Notes: generated by a model from the sequence alone, not told the origin. Positions 9,743-18,913 are shown, numbered from the stretch's first letter. The stretch is 25,698 bases of DNA from an uncultured Rhodocyclaceae bacterium (GCA_903930805.1 CAIYZZ010000060.1:1-25698), one strand, 5' to 3'. Numbers and translations: made by a program.

Positions 9743-11548
9743 TCAATCGACCCCCCCCAAATACGCCTCGATCACCACCGGATCGTTCTGCACATCATGC
9801 GGCAGGCCCTCGGCGATCTTCTTGCCGAACTCCATCACCACTACGCGATCGGCCAGATCCATGACGAATTCCATGTCGTGCTCAACCAACAGGATGCTCA
9901 TGCCCGTGGCGCGTAACTGCTTGAGGAGTTCGGCCAATGCCTGCTTTTCAAGGAAGCGCAAGCCAGCGGCCGGCTCGTCAAGCAAGAGCAGCGAAGGATC
10001 GGCGGCAAGCGCACGGGCAATCTCGACGATGCGCTGCTTGCCGAGTGGCAGACTACCGGCAGCTTCATGCAGGTTTTCACCCAGACCGACGCGTTCGCAT
10101 TGGCGTGCCGCCTCGGCAAGTAGCCGTGACTCCTCGTCACGCTCCAGATGCAGTGCGGCGGCAATCACGCCCTTGCTGCCCCGCATATGAGCACCGAGGG
10201 CGACGTTTTCCAGCACCGTCATGCCCGGCAGCAGGCGTACATGCTGGAAGGTGCGGCTCATGCCCAATTGTGCAATGTAGCGCGCGCTGCGGCCAGCAAC
10301 GCAAGATCCGAGGAAGCGCACCTCTCCGGAGGTCGGTGGATTGACCCCGGTGATCAGGTTGAACAAGGTCGACTTACCGGCACCGTTGGGACCGATCAGC
10401 GCAAGAATTTCCCCGCTCGCGACCGTCAGGCTCATGCGGTCATTAGCTACCAGGCCACCGAACTGCTTGACGACATCCTTTACCTCAAGCAGCGTCGTGC
10501 CAACAGCCAGAACAGCGCGGCGCGGCAGTGCTTCGTCCGCAACAGGCCGTCCCGCCAGCGCCGACTTTTCTGCCCGCACCCAGCTGGAAAGCCACGGCCA
10601 TAGCCCGTCGCGCGCCCGATGCAGCACAAAGATCATCAGCAGGCCAAAGGCAATCATCTCGAAGTTGCCCGAGGCACCAAACAGTTGCGGCAGCAAATCC
10701 TGCAACCATTGCTTGAGAATAGTGATCATCGCCGCACCGACCAGCGCACCCCAGACATGCGCCGCACCACCGATCACTGCCATGAACAAGTATTCGATGC
10801 CGATGTGCAGGCCGAAAGGCGTCGGATTGAGAAAGCGCTGTAGGTGGGCATACAACCAGCCAGATAGAGCGGCGAAGAGGGCGGCGATAACAAAGATGAC
10901 AATCTTGGCGTGCGCGGTATTGACGCCCATCGCCTCGGCCATCACCACGCCGCCCTTGAGGGCACGGATGGCGCGGCCTGTGCGCGAGTCGAGCAAATTG
11001 CGCGTCAGCCACACAGCTGCCAACAGCACGGCCCAGATCAGATAGTAGTAGTGGCGACCATCGCGCAACTCGACGCCTGCCACGCTTAGCGTCGGAATGC
11101 CACTGATACCCGTATGACCGCCAAGAAATTGCAGGTTGCCAAAAAGGAAATATAGCGAGATGCCCCAGGCGATGGTGCCGAGCGGCAGATAGTGGCCGGA
11201 CAGACGCAAAGTCAGCAAACCCAGCAGCAGGGCAACGCCAGCCGTCAGCAGCAGCCCGGCCACCAAGCCACCCCAGGGGTTGGCCAGCGGCACCAACCAG
11301 ACCGGCAAATCAGTCGCAGTGGTCAGGGCCGCCGTGGTGTAGGCGCCAAGACCGACGAAGGCCGCCTGGCCGAACGAAGTCAGCCCACCGACACCCGTCA
11401 GCAACACCAGCCCAAGGGCCACCAGTGCATAGAGGCCGATGTAATTGAGCAGGGTCACGTGAAACTCCGGCAGCACCAGCGGCCCCAAAACCAGCAGGAC
11501 GACAAAAATACCCGTGATCTGGCGCTGGCCAAGCACCTTCACAATCAC
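9743..11548 (-). CDS. Fused HAAT-family ABC permease and ATPase (LivM-LivG)
   Basis: One 601-residue chain combines a LivM-type permease (residues about 1-325, many hydrophobic helices, [21 protein letters not shown] near the N-terminus) with a LivG-type ATPase (about 350-601). In the ATPase half, Walker A GPNGAGKS is at 386-393 and Walker B is in [10 protein letters not shown]. The signature loop is unusual: LPLGKQR at 500-506 instead of LSGGQ/LAYGQQ. Permease-ATPase fusions of this family are known in betaproteobacteria and actinobacteria, so the fusion is probably real and not an assembly artefact. The start is GTG at 11548, overlapping livH by 4 nt. The gene ends in a G8 tract. Confidence 0.93.
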   Translation of the reverse strand: MIVKVLGQRQITGIFVVLLVLGPLVLPEFHVTLLNYIGLYALVALGLVLLTGVGGLTSFGQAAFVGLGAYTTAALTTATDLPVWLVPLANPWGGLVAGLLLTAGVALLLGLLTLRLSGHYLPLGTIAWGISLYFLFGNLQFLGGHTGISGIPTLSVAGVELRDGRHYYYLIWAVLLAAVWLTRNLLDSRTGRAIRALKGGVVMAEAMGVNTAHAKIVIFVIAALFAALSGWLYAHLQRFLNPTPFGLHIGIEYLFMAVIGGAAHVWGALVGAAMITILKQWLQDLLPQLFGASGNFEMIAFGLLMIFVLHRARDGLWPWLSSWVRAEKSALAGRPVADEALPRRAVLAVGTTLLEVKDVVKQFGGLVANDRMSLTVASGEILALIGPNGAGKSTLFNLITGVNPPTSGEVRFLGSCVAGRSARYIAQLGMSRTFQHVRLLPGMTVLENVALGAHMRGSKGVIAAALHLERDEESRLLAEAARQCERVGLGENLHEAAGSLPLGKQRIVEIARALAADPSLLLLDEPAAGLRFLEKQALAELLKQLRATGMSILLVEHDMEFVMDLADRVVVMEFGKKIAEGLPHDVQNDPVVIEAYLGGVD

Positions 11549-12579
11549 TCCTCTTCCTCGACATGGTGCGCCGCCAACGAGCGCCAGACCAGCACGGGGA
11601 TGATCAGGGTAAACACGATCACTTCCTTGAAAGCTGAAGCCCAGAAGGACGAAAAGGATTCAAGCAGTCCAACCAAGAGCGCACCCGCCGCCGCCACCGG
11701 GTAACTCACCAGCCCGCCGACGATGGCGCCGACGAAGCCCTTGAGGCCAACAAGGAAGCCGGTGTCATAATACACAGTGGTCATCGGCGCGATAAGGATA
11801 CCCGACAGCGCACCGATGGCCGCTGCCAACAGGAAGGAGAGCTTACCGGCCAACGTGGTCGAAATGCCCATCAGGCGGGCACCGGCACGGTTCATGGCCG
11901 TGGCGCGCAGCGCCTTGCCATAGAGGCTCTTCTCGAAAAACACATATAGCGCGATGATCAAAACCGCACTTGCTCCCACTACCCAGAGACTCTGACCGGA
12001 AATCGTCAGCCCGCCGATATCGAGCGTCAACTCGGAAAATGCCGGCGTGCGCGAACCCTCGGCACCGAAGAACAACAGCCCCAACCCAACCAGCGCCAGA
12101 TGCACCGCCACCGACACGATAAGGAGAATCAGCACCGGCGCCTCGGCGATCGGCTGATAAGCCAGGCGATACAGTTGCGGCCCGAGCGGCACCACCAACG
12201 CCAGCGCCAACACCACCTGCAAGCCCATCGGCCAGCCTTGTGGCGCCAGCCACAACACCACAACAGTCATGACAATTGGATAGATTAGCTGCCAGCCGAC
12301 CAGTTTCGCGAGACGGCGTCCGCCCTGCCGCCAAGCCGCCGGCGCATCCAGCGCCGCCACTGCCGCACCCATGGCCAACAACAGCCAGAGTGTGCCGGGC
12401 GCATTACCGGTCTGCAGGCTTGCCAGCGTCAAGGCACCATAGGCGACGAATTCGCCCTGCGGGATAAAAATGACGCGGGTAACGGCGAATATCAGCACCA
12501 AAGCCAAAGCCAACAGGGCGTAGATCGCTCCATTGACAATACCGTCCTGCCCGAGCAGCAACGCAATTTGCAAATCCAT
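11545..12579 (-). CDS. livH: HAAT-family ABC permease LivH
   Basis: LivH is the second membrane subunit of the importer. The product is 344 residues from the ATG at 12579 ([29 protein letters not shown]), longer than the usual 290-308. The extra length lies between residues about 65 and 140, where two hydrophobic segments ([14 protein letters not shown] and [14 protein letters not shown]) precede the family motif [14 protein letters not shown]. The conserved permease loop is in [27 protein letters not shown] nine codons earlier would sit in the hairpin after livK and is unlikely. It overlaps livMG by GTGA and ends in four glutamates. Confidence 0.93.
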   Translation of the reverse strand: MDLQIALLLGQDGIVNGAIYALLALALVLIFAVTRVIFIPQGEFVAYGALTLASLQTGNAPGTLWLLLAMGAAVAALDAPAAWRQGGRRLAKLVGWQLIYPIVMTVVVLWLAPQGWPMGLQVVLALALVVPLGPQLYRLAYQPIAEAPVLILLIVSVAVHLALVGLGLLFFGAEGSRTPAFSELTLDIGGLTISGQSLWVVGASAVLIIALYVFFEKSLYGKALRATAMNRAGARLMGISTTLAGKLSFLLAAAIGALSGILIAPMTTVYYDTGFLVGLKGFVGAIVGGLVSYPVAAAGALLVGLLESFSSFWASAFKEVIVFTLIIPVLVWRSLAAHHVEEEE

Positions 12580-12607
12580 CGAAATCCGCCCAACCAACTC
12601 AAACAAT

Positions 12608-12635
12608 AAGGGCGCCGGAACCGTCCGACGCCCTT
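12608..12635 (-). terminator. Intercistronic hairpin between livK and livH (attenuator or mRNA-end protector)
   Basis: On the minus strand AAGGGCG-T-CGGA pairs with TCCG-G-CGCCCTT around a CGGT tetraloop: a 12-position stem with one T-G wobble. It lies about 20 bases after the livK stop and about 29 bases before livH. Only a weak, interrupted T stretch follows (TTATTGTTT). It therefore looks like a partial terminator or a block to 3' exonucleases, which would keep the binding-protein mRNA more abundant than the permease mRNA. Confidence 0.65.
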
Positions 12636-12654
12636 GCCTTGTTGCAAGTAGCGC

Positions 12655-13800
12655 TTACTGGATCAGTTTCCAGTCACCATTCTCCACCTTGACCATCACG
12701 CGCGCACGCTGGTCGAAACCAAGGTGATCTTGCGCCGACATGTTGACGATGGCGTGCGATACCGTGACATTCTTCAACCCTTCGAGGGCATCGCGTAGTG
12801 CGTGCTTGAATTCTTTCGTGCCTGGCTTGGCCTTCTTCAGAGCGACCGGCACGGCATTTTGCAACAGCAAACCTGCATCCCACGCGTGGGCACCGAACGT
12901 TGAGGAACTGCCCTTGCCATGGGCCGCCTCATACTTGCCAACGTAATCCAGTGCCACTTTCTTGATCGGGTTGCTATCCGGCAGTTGCGCTGCCACCAGC
13001 ACCGGGCCAGCCGGGAGGAAGGTGCCTTCGCAATCCTTGCCGCAAACGCGCAGGAAGTCTTTATTCGCCACGCCGTGCGTCTGGTAGAAGGCACCCTTGT
13101 AGCCTTTTTCCTTCAGAGTCTTTTGCGGCAGCGCAGCAGGTGTGCCCGAGCCCGCGACCAACACTGCATCCGGCTTCGCTGTCAGGATTTTCAGCACTTG
13201 GCCGGTTACCGAAGTATCGGCACGGTTATAGCGCTCATTGGCGACGACTTGCAACTTGCGCGCTTCTGCAATCTTGCTGAACTCATTGAACCAGCCCTCG
13301 CCGTAGGCGTCGGCAAAACCGATGAAAGCCACGCTCTTCACACCTGCATTGGTCATGTGCTCGACAATCGCAGTGGACATCTGGATGTCGTTTTGCGGCG
13401 TCTTGAATACCCACTTCACCTTCGGGTTGGCCGCATCGACAATGCGCGCACCTGCCGCCATCGAGATCATCGGCGTTTCGGCTTCAGCCGCTATGTCGAT
13501 CATCGCCAGCGAATTCGGCGTGATAGTCGAGCCGACGATGACGTCCACCCTGTCCTCGGTCAGCAGCTTGCGCGTGTTCTTCACCGCCGTGGTGGTATCG
13601 GAGGCATCGTCGAGAATGATGTAGTTGATCTTCTCGCCGCCGATGCTGGTTGGCATCAGGGCGAAAGTGTTTTTCTCTGGAATACCGAGCGAGGCAGCCG
13701 GACCGGTGGCCGATACAACCACGCCGACATTGATGTCGGCCAACGCCTGGCCGGCAAAAGCAGCGGTGACGGCAACAGCCAACAGGGATTTGAGTTTCAT
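12655..13800 (-). CDS. Periplasmic substrate-binding protein of the HAAT-family importer (LivK-like)
   Basis: This protein captures the substrate in the periplasm and hands it to LivH/LivM. The 381-residue precursor has a clear Sec signal peptide (MKLKSLLAVAVTAAFAGQALA, likely cut before DINVG) and the family opening VGVVVSATGPAASLG. GSTITPNSLAMIDIAAEAETPMISM is a typical type I periplasmic-binding-fold segment. Two cysteines four residues apart (RVCGKDCEG) could form a disulphide. The start at 13800 has the GGAGGA site at a better distance than the ATG two codons earlier at 13806. The substrate is uncertain: branched-chain amino acids are the default, but HAAT importers of this gene order also serve aromatic acids, amides or urea. 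Confidence 0.9.
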   Translation of the reverse strand: MKLKSLLAVAVTAAFAGQALADINVGVVVSATGPAASLGIPEKNTFALMPTSIGGEKINYIILDDASDTTTAVKNTRKLLTEDRVDVIVGSTITPNSLAMIDIAAEAETPMISMAAGARIVDAANPKVKWVFKTPQNDIQMSTAIVEHMTNAGVKSVAFIGFADAYGEGWFNEFSKIAEARKLQVVANERYNRADTSVTGQVLKILTAKPDAVLVAGSGTPAALPQKTLKEKGYKGAFYQTHGVANKDFLRVCGKDCEGTFLPAGPVLVAAQLPDSNPIKKVALDYVGKYEAAHGKGSSSTFGAHAWDAGLLLQNAVPVALKKAKPGTKEFKHALRDALEGLKNVTVSHAIVNMSAQDHLGFDQRARVMVKVENGDWKLIQ

Positions 13801-13810
13801 GTTCATGGGC

Positions 13811-13816
13811 TCCTCC
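13811..13816 (-). promoter_or_regulatory. Strong Shine-Dalgarno site of the binding-protein gene
   Basis: GGAGGA on the minus strand lies four bases from the ATG at 13806 and ten from the ATG at 13800. The spacing favours 13800 as the start. It also shows that a TTG start at 13818, open in the same frame, would begin inside or before the ribosome-binding site and can be dismissed. Confidence 0.7.
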
Positions 13817-13902
13817 AAAATTTTTTAAGTGTGGGTTTGCGGCAAACGGCGAATTTAACATCGTGCCGCCCGTCCGTCCATGCAAGGCAACAGGTTTTTC
13901 AA

Positions 13903-14676
13903 TCAGGCAAATAGCGTATTCCAGGCAATTTTGCCGATCAGCAGGCTGGTCACACTCAAAAATACAAATCGTACGAAACCACTACCGTGACGAATCGCCA
14001 GCCGCGCACCCAGTTGTGCACCGGCAATATTGCACACCGCCATGCCCAGGCCAAGCATCCACAGCACATGGTCTTGCGGCACAAAAAGCAGTAGCGCCCC
14101 AGCGTTTGTAGCCGCATTGACGATTTTGGCCGTCGCCGAAGCATGCAAAAAATCCATGCCGAACAGGCGCACGAAAGCGAAGATCATGAAACTGCCCGCT
14201 CCCGGCCCAAACACGCCGTCGTAAAACCCCAGCAAGGCACCGACCGCGAGCGCCACCCAGCGCAACCGATGCGGCGGCACACGCGACACAGAGGCCTGTG
14301 TGCCGAAACCTGGCTTCATCAAGGTATAGATCGCCACCGCCACCAACAGTACCAGCACCAGCGGTCGCATCACCTCCTTGGGTAACCAGGCCACTACCGC
14401 CGCGCCGGCGAAAGAAAACAGGAAAGCAGAAAACGCCGTCGGCAATACCAACGCCCAGGGCATCGTCACCTCCCGCGCGTAGCGGCGTGCGGCATTCAGG
14501 GTGCCAAATATCGAGGCAACCTTGTTGGTGCCCAAGAGGGTCGCCGGCGATTCTCGCGGCAAGCCGGCAAATAGCGCCGGCACCTGGATCAGCCCGCCAC
14601 CACCCGCCACGGCATCGACAAAGCCAGCCAAGACCGCCGCCAGCAGAAGGGCCAGCCAGGTGGGATCAAGAACCAT
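13903..14676 (-). CDS. TSUP-family membrane permease (TauE/SafE, YfcA-like)
   Basis: This 257-residue integral membrane protein belongs to the TauE/SafE (TSUP) family of putative exporters of sulphite, sulphoacetate and similar anions. It shows the duplicated family pattern: GFVDAVAGGGGLIQVPAL (residues about 18-35) in the first half and GFYDGVFGPGAGSFMIFAFV in the second. Eight or so hydrophobic helices are visible. GTNKVASIFGTLNAARRY is also characteristic of the YfcA-like branch. The ATG at 14676 lies 31 bases after the RND gene without a strong ribosome-binding site. The substrate is unknown; no sulphur-oxidation gene is nearby, so I give no symbol. Confidence 0.88.
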   Translation of the reverse strand: MVLDPTWLALLLAAVLAGFVDAVAGGGGLIQVPALFAGLPRESPATLLGTNKVASIFGTLNAARRYAREVTMPWALVLPTAFSAFLFSFAGAAVVAWLPKEVMRPLVLVLLVAVAIYTLMKPGFGTQASVSRVPPHRLRWVALAVGALLGFYDGVFGPGAGSFMIFAFVRLFGMDFLHASATAKIVNAATNAGALLLFVPQDHVLWMLGLGMAVCNIAGAQLGARLAIRHGSGFVRFVFLSVTSLLIGKIAWNTLFA

Positions 14677-14707
14677 TTATTTCACCGTTCCGTCAGCACC
14701 GACTTTA

Positions 14708-17700
14708 TCAACGGTGCGGCACCGGCAGAAGTTTTTGCAGGGCATGTATGGTGTCATCGACGTAGGTGAAAACGACGGGGATCACCAGCAGGCTGAGGAA
14801 GGTGGAGGTAATCAGCCCGCCGATGACAACGATGGCCATCGGCGCGCGGAAACTCGGGTCGGTGCCGATACCCAATGCGATCGGCAGCATACCAGCACCC
14901 ATGGCGACGGTGGTCATCACGATGGGCCGGGCGCGCTTGCGGCAGGCATCAAGCAAGGCGTGCCAGCGGTCGAGGCCATGCTCACGACGGGCGAGAACGA
15001 CATAATCGATCAGCAGGATCGAGTTCTTGGTGGCGATGCCCATCAGCATGATCAGACCGATCATTGACGGCATCGACAACGCCGACTGAGTCACGAACAG
15101 CGCGAGGAAGGCTCCCGGTACGGCCAGCACCAGCGCGGCGAGAATGGTCGCCGGTTGCACGAAATCCTTGAACAGCAGCACCAGCACGACGTAGATGCAG
15201 AGCACACCGGTCAGCATGGCGAGGCCAAAGCTGGCGAAGATTTCCCCCATCGCTTCGGCGTCGCCAACCGTGGTCTGCTGGATGCCCGGCGGCAGATGCT
15301 TCAGGCTGGGCAAGGCCAGCGCCAGCTTTTCCACGTCGCCGAGCGGCTGCTGGTTGAGCTCGATTTCAAAATTGATGTTGCGCAGCCGGTCGTAACGATC
15401 GATTTCGGCCGGACCACCGGCCAGCGCAAGGCTGGCGACGTTGGCGATCATAACCGGCCCGTGCGTACCCGGCACGGTCAGGCGCTCCAGCAAGCCAAGG
15501 TCTTGGCGGGCTTCGGCCGGCAGCTTGACGACGATGGGAATCTGCCGCTGGGTCAGGTTCAGCTTGGCGATGCTCTGGTCGTAATCGCCGGCGGTGGCGA
15601 TGCGCAACACGTCGGCTATGGCCGCCGATGTCACGCCAAGATCGGCGGCGCGGGCGAAGTCTGTGCGTACTACCAGCTCCGGCCGCGTCAGGCTCGCCGT
15701 GGTGGTCACCGCACCGATTCCGGGAATCGTGCGCAATTCACGCTCGACGATAAGTGCATGTTCAGCCAGCAGTAATCCGTTTTCACTGGCCAGCACCAGC
15801 ACGTATTTCTCGGAAGAGCCGCCGAAACCGACCTTGACCTGCACGCCCGGTAGCACCGCCAGCGCCTCGCGCAGTTCGCGCTCGACCGTCTGCTTCTTGA
15901 CGCCGCCACGCTCCTGTCGCGGCGTCATGTTGATGGTCAGCGTCGCTTTTCGCACCTCGGCTGCGCCGCGCGGCGCGAAAGGGTCTGAACCTGCCGCCCC
16001 GCCGCCGATGGCCGTATAGACCATCTTTACATGCGGGTGCTTTTCAACAATGAGGCGCGCAGCCTCGGCCGCGGAATAAGTCTCCTTGAAGGTGCTGCCG
16101 GGTTGCAGCGAGAGATACACCTGCGTCTGCGAAAGATCATCGGGCGGCAGGAAACCGGTGGGCAGCAGCGGCACCAGCGCGAAGGAACCGAAGAAGAAGA
16201 CGATGGCGACAAACGTCGTCTGCAGGCGGTGCCCGAGACACCACGCCGCCCATCCGGTGTAGATCTCCATCCAGCGCGGCTCGTGATGCGTCTTACTTGG
16301 CGGGCGCAGGAGGTAGGCGGCCATCATTGGCGTCAGCATGCGTGCGACGACCAGTGAGAAGAACACGGCGATGGCTGCCGTCCAGCCGAACTGGACGAAG
16401 AACTTGCCCGCCACGCCGCTCATGAAGGCAGTGGGCAAAAACACCGCGATCAGCGTAAAGGTGGTAGCGATCACGGCCAGGCCGATTTCGTCGGCCGCTT
16501 CCATGGCGGCCTGGTAAGGGGTTTTGCCCATCCGCAGGTGGCGCATGATGTTCTCGATCTCGACGATGGCATCATCGACGAGGATGCCGACGATCAGCGA
16601 CATCGACAGCAGGGTCACCACATTGAGGGAAAAACCCATCACGTACATCACGGCGAAGGTCGGGATCGCCGACAGCGGCAGGGCCGTTGCCGAGACCACC
16701 GTCGCCCGCCAGTCGCGCAGGAATAGCCAGACGACAATGACGGCGAGCACGGCGCCCTCGATCAGCAGCGTCATCGACCCCTCGAAGTTCTCGACCACCG
16801 GATCGACGAAGTTGAAGGCTTCGGTGATGGTGATATCGGCGTAGTCGGCCTTGAGCTTTTCCAGCGCGGAACGCACGCCGTTTGTCACATCGACTTCGCC
16901 GGCCCCACGACTACGCACAATCTCGAAGCCGACCACCGATTTGCCGTTGAGCAGCGCTGCGGAGCGCTGTTCGGCCACCGTGTCACTGACTGTAGCCAAC
17001 TCGTTCAGCCGCACGCGGCGCCCGTCGGCCAGCGCAATTTCCATGGCGCCGATTTCCGCGGCGGACTGCACGGTGGCAATGGTACGCACCGATTGCTCGG
17101 CGCCGCCGACATCCGCCCGCCCCCCCGAGGCATCCTGCTGGATCTGCCGCAACTGGCGCGAAACGTCGGCTGCCGTGGCACGCAGCGCCAGGAGGCGGGC
17201 CGGATCGAGTTCGACACGAATTTCTCGCGTAACCCCTCCCACGCGGGAGACTGCGCCGACGCCACGCACACTGAGCATGGCCTTGGTCACAGTGTTGTCG
17301 ACAAACCACGACAGCGCCTCGTCGTCCATGCGGGTGGAAGCAACAGTGTAGGTAAGGATGGGCGAACCGGCCAGATTGACCTTGGAGATCACCGGGTCCC
17401 TGAGTTCTCCCGGCAGGTCGGCACGAATGCGCGAGATGGCATCGCGGACGTCGTCAACCGCCTCCTGCGGCAGCTTCTCCAGGCGGAATTCCACCGTGAC
17501 GGTGGCCGTGCCATCCTGCACCTTGGTGTAGATGTGCTTGAGACCCTGCAAGGTGGCGACGGCATTCTCGATCTTGCGCGCCACCTCGGTTTCCATCTGT
17601 GCCGGCGCGGCGCCGGGCAGGCTGGCGGTGACGGTGACCGTCGGCAGATCGATGTCCGGAAACTGCTGAATTTTCATGCCTTTGAAGGCCATCGCCCCGA

Positions 17701-17770
17701 ACAGGGTGAGCATGAGGAACAGCAACACCGCCGGGATCGGGTTGCGAATAGACCAAGCGGAAACGTTCAT
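14708..17770 (-). CDS. RND efflux pump, inner-membrane transporter (AcrB/HAE1-like)
   Basis: The 1020-residue protein is a full-length proton-driven RND exporter that would form a trimer spanning from inner membrane to periplasm. The layout is canonical: N-terminal helix, large periplasmic loop, helices 2-6, helix 7, second loop, helices 8-12. The proton-relay residues are present: the Asp pair D399-D400 in LVDDAIVEIEN (helix 4) and K915 in MGIATKNSILLIDY (helix 10). It overlaps the adaptor gene by 4 nt (ATGA). No outer-membrane TolC-type gene is in the window, so a channel encoded elsewhere is presumably used. The substrate (drug, solvent or metabolite) cannot be read from sequence. The lack of metal-type motifs and the size favour the HAE1 group. 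Confidence 0.95.
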   Translation of the reverse strand: MNVSAWSIRNPIPAVLLFLMLTLFGAMAFKGMKIQQFPDIDLPTVTVTASLPGAAPAQMETEVARKIENAVATLQGLKHIYTKVQDGTATVTVEFRLEKLPQEAVDDVRDAISRIRADLPGELRDPVISKVNLAGSPILTYTVASTRMDDEALSWFVDNTVTKAMLSVRGVGAVSRVGGVTREIRVELDPARLLALRATAADVSRQLRQIQQDASGGRADVGGAEQSVRTIATVQSAAEIGAMEIALADGRRVRLNELATVSDTVAEQRSAALLNGKSVVGFEIVRSRGAGEVDVTNGVRSALEKLKADYADITITEAFNFVDPVVENFEGSMTLLIEGAVLAVIVVWLFLRDWRATVVSATALPLSAIPTFAVMYVMGFSLNVVTLLSMSLIVGILVDDAIVEIENIMRHLRMGKTPYQAAMEAADEIGLAVIATTFTLIAVFLPTAFMSGVAGKFFVQFGWTAAIAVFFSLVVARMLTPMMAAYLLRPPSKTHHEPRWMEIYTGWAAWCLGHRLQTTFVAIVFFFGSFALVPLLPTGFLPPDDLSQTQVYLSLQPGSTFKETYSAAEAARLIVEKHPHVKMVYTAIGGGAAGSDPFAPRGAAEVRKATLTINMTPRQERGGVKKQTVERELREALAVLPGVQVKVGFGGSSEKYVLVLASENGLLLAEHALIVERELRTIPGIGAVTTTASLTRPELVVRTDFARAADLGVTSAAIADVLRIATAGDYDQSIAKLNLTQRQIPIVVKLPAEARQDLGLLERLTVPGTHGPVMIANVASLALAGGPAEIDRYDRLRNINFEIELNQQPLGDVEKLALALPSLKHLPPGIQQTTVGDAEAMGEIFASFGLAMLTGVLCIYVVLVLLFKDFVQPATILAALVLAVPGAFLALFVTQSALSMPSMIGLIMLMGIATKNSILLIDYVVLARREHGLDRWHALLDACRKRARPIVMTTVAMGAGMLPIALGIGTDPSFRAPMAIVVIGGLITSTFLSLLVIPVVFTYVDDTIHALQKLLPVPHR

Positions 17771-18903
17771 GGCTGCGCCGGAACGATGCGCACGGTGTCA
17801 CCGTCGGCGAGGAAGCCGACGCCGCTGGCCACCACCCGGGTCTTCGCATCCAGACCAACGACCTCGACATGCTCACCATTTCTACGGCCGGTGGCGATCT
17901 TGGTCTGAGCAACCTTGTCACCCTCGACACGAAACACGTAGGCGAAGCCTTCGCGCAACAACACGGCGGATTGCGGCAGGGTCAGTGCCGGGCTTTGACC
18001 AAGGCGGAATTCGCCGCGGGCAAACATGCCAGCGCTGACCCTGCCGGCCGCAGTAGCAGATGTTGTGGATGGGGCGGGCAGGTCGACATACACCAGCGCA
18101 TTGCGGGTCTGCGGGTCCACAGTCGGCGCCACGACACGCACCACGCCCGGTACCGATTCCCCGTTTGGGCTCTCCAGCGTGGCAGCCTGCCCCGGCTTGA
18201 GGCGGGCGAGTTCTGCTGCGGTAACTTCGGCGCGCCATTCGAGCCGGCCACCGCGAATCAAGCGGAAAAGCTCCTGCCCCGGCTGGGCCAACGTGCCGAC
18301 CGTCGCGCTCCGTGCCGAGATGATGCCGTCGTCGGAAGCCAGCACCGTGGCCTTGGAACGCCTCAGTTCAGCCGTCTGCAAACGCGCCCTGGCGGCATCA
18401 AGGCGGGCCAGCGCGGTATCGGCGGCCGTCCGGGTCTGCGTGTTCTGTTGCGCGCTGTAGAAGCCCTTTTCGGTCAGTTGCCGGGCACGCTCGTGATTGG
18501 CCTTGGCTTCGGCCAGCGTGGCCGCCGCTTCGGCGACGGTAGCGCGCATCTCGACGACCTCACTCTCCACCGTTTCCGGAGCGATGCGCGCCAGCACCTG
18601 GCCCTTCTTCACTACATCACCGACATTGGCATGCACCTCGGTGATGCGGTAGTTGCTGATTTCCGCGCCGATGACCGCTTCCTGCCAAGCGGCGATATTG
18701 CCGCTGGCCTGGAGGGTCTGCGGCCAGTCGCGCAGTTGCGGCGTGGTCGTCGTCACAGTCAGCGCCGGCTTGGCGGCCACTTTGGTATCCGTTGCGGGGG
18801 CCACTACTTCCCTGGACGCTTCGCCGCAGGCGGTGAGTAATGTGGCAATAAACGACAGGAAATATAGTCGTCCTGCAATGGACTTTGCTATGGTCAGTTT
18901 CAT
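17767..18903 (-). CDS. RND efflux pump periplasmic adaptor (membrane-fusion lipoprotein)
   Basis: The adaptor links the inner-membrane RND pump to an outer-membrane channel. The 378-residue precursor starts at the ATG 18903 and has a lipoprotein signal with lipobox LLTAC (lipidated cysteine C26). It then shows the split biotinyl-lipoyl halves (ISNYRITEVHANVGDVVKKGQVLARI and, after the hairpin, LASDDGIISARSATVGTLAQPGQEL). An alanine/arginine-rich alpha-helical hairpin lies between them (VAEAAATLAEAKANHERARQ). A beta-barrel and membrane-proximal domain follow. It starts 10 bases after mnmE and overlaps the pump gene by ATGA, so the pair is co-translated. An open reading 12 codons longer overlaps mnmE and would bury the signal peptide. 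Confidence 0.94.
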   Translation of the reverse strand: MKLTIAKSIAGRLYFLSFIATLLTACGEASREVVAPATDTKVAAKPALTVTTTTPQLRDWPQTLQASGNIAAWQEAVIGAEISNYRITEVHANVGDVVKKGQVLARIAPETVESEVVEMRATVAEAAATLAEAKANHERARQLTEKGFYSAQQNTQTRTAADTALARLDAARARLQTAELRRSKATVLASDDGIISARSATVGTLAQPGQELFRLIRGGRLEWRAEVTAAELARLKPGQAATLESPNGESVPGVVRVVAPTVDPQTRNALVYVDLPAPSTTSATAAGRVSAGMFARGEFRLGQSPALTLPQSAVLLREGFAYVFRVEGDKVAQTKIATGRRNGEHVEVVGLDAKTRVVASGVGFLADGDTVRIVPAQP

Positions 18904-18913
18904 GATCGTGCCA

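Noticed and set aside
11451..11466. A third parS-like sequence (AGGGTCACGTGAAACT) near the start of livMG
   Set aside because: Only 12 of 16 consensus positions match, although the right half-site is perfect; it lies in coding sequence and is probably chance. ParB ChIP would settle it.
13801..13902. A sigma70 promoter for the binding-protein gene in the 102-base gap after the TSUP gene
   Set aside because: TTAAAT-like -10 candidates lack a -35 at acceptable spacing; left uncalled.
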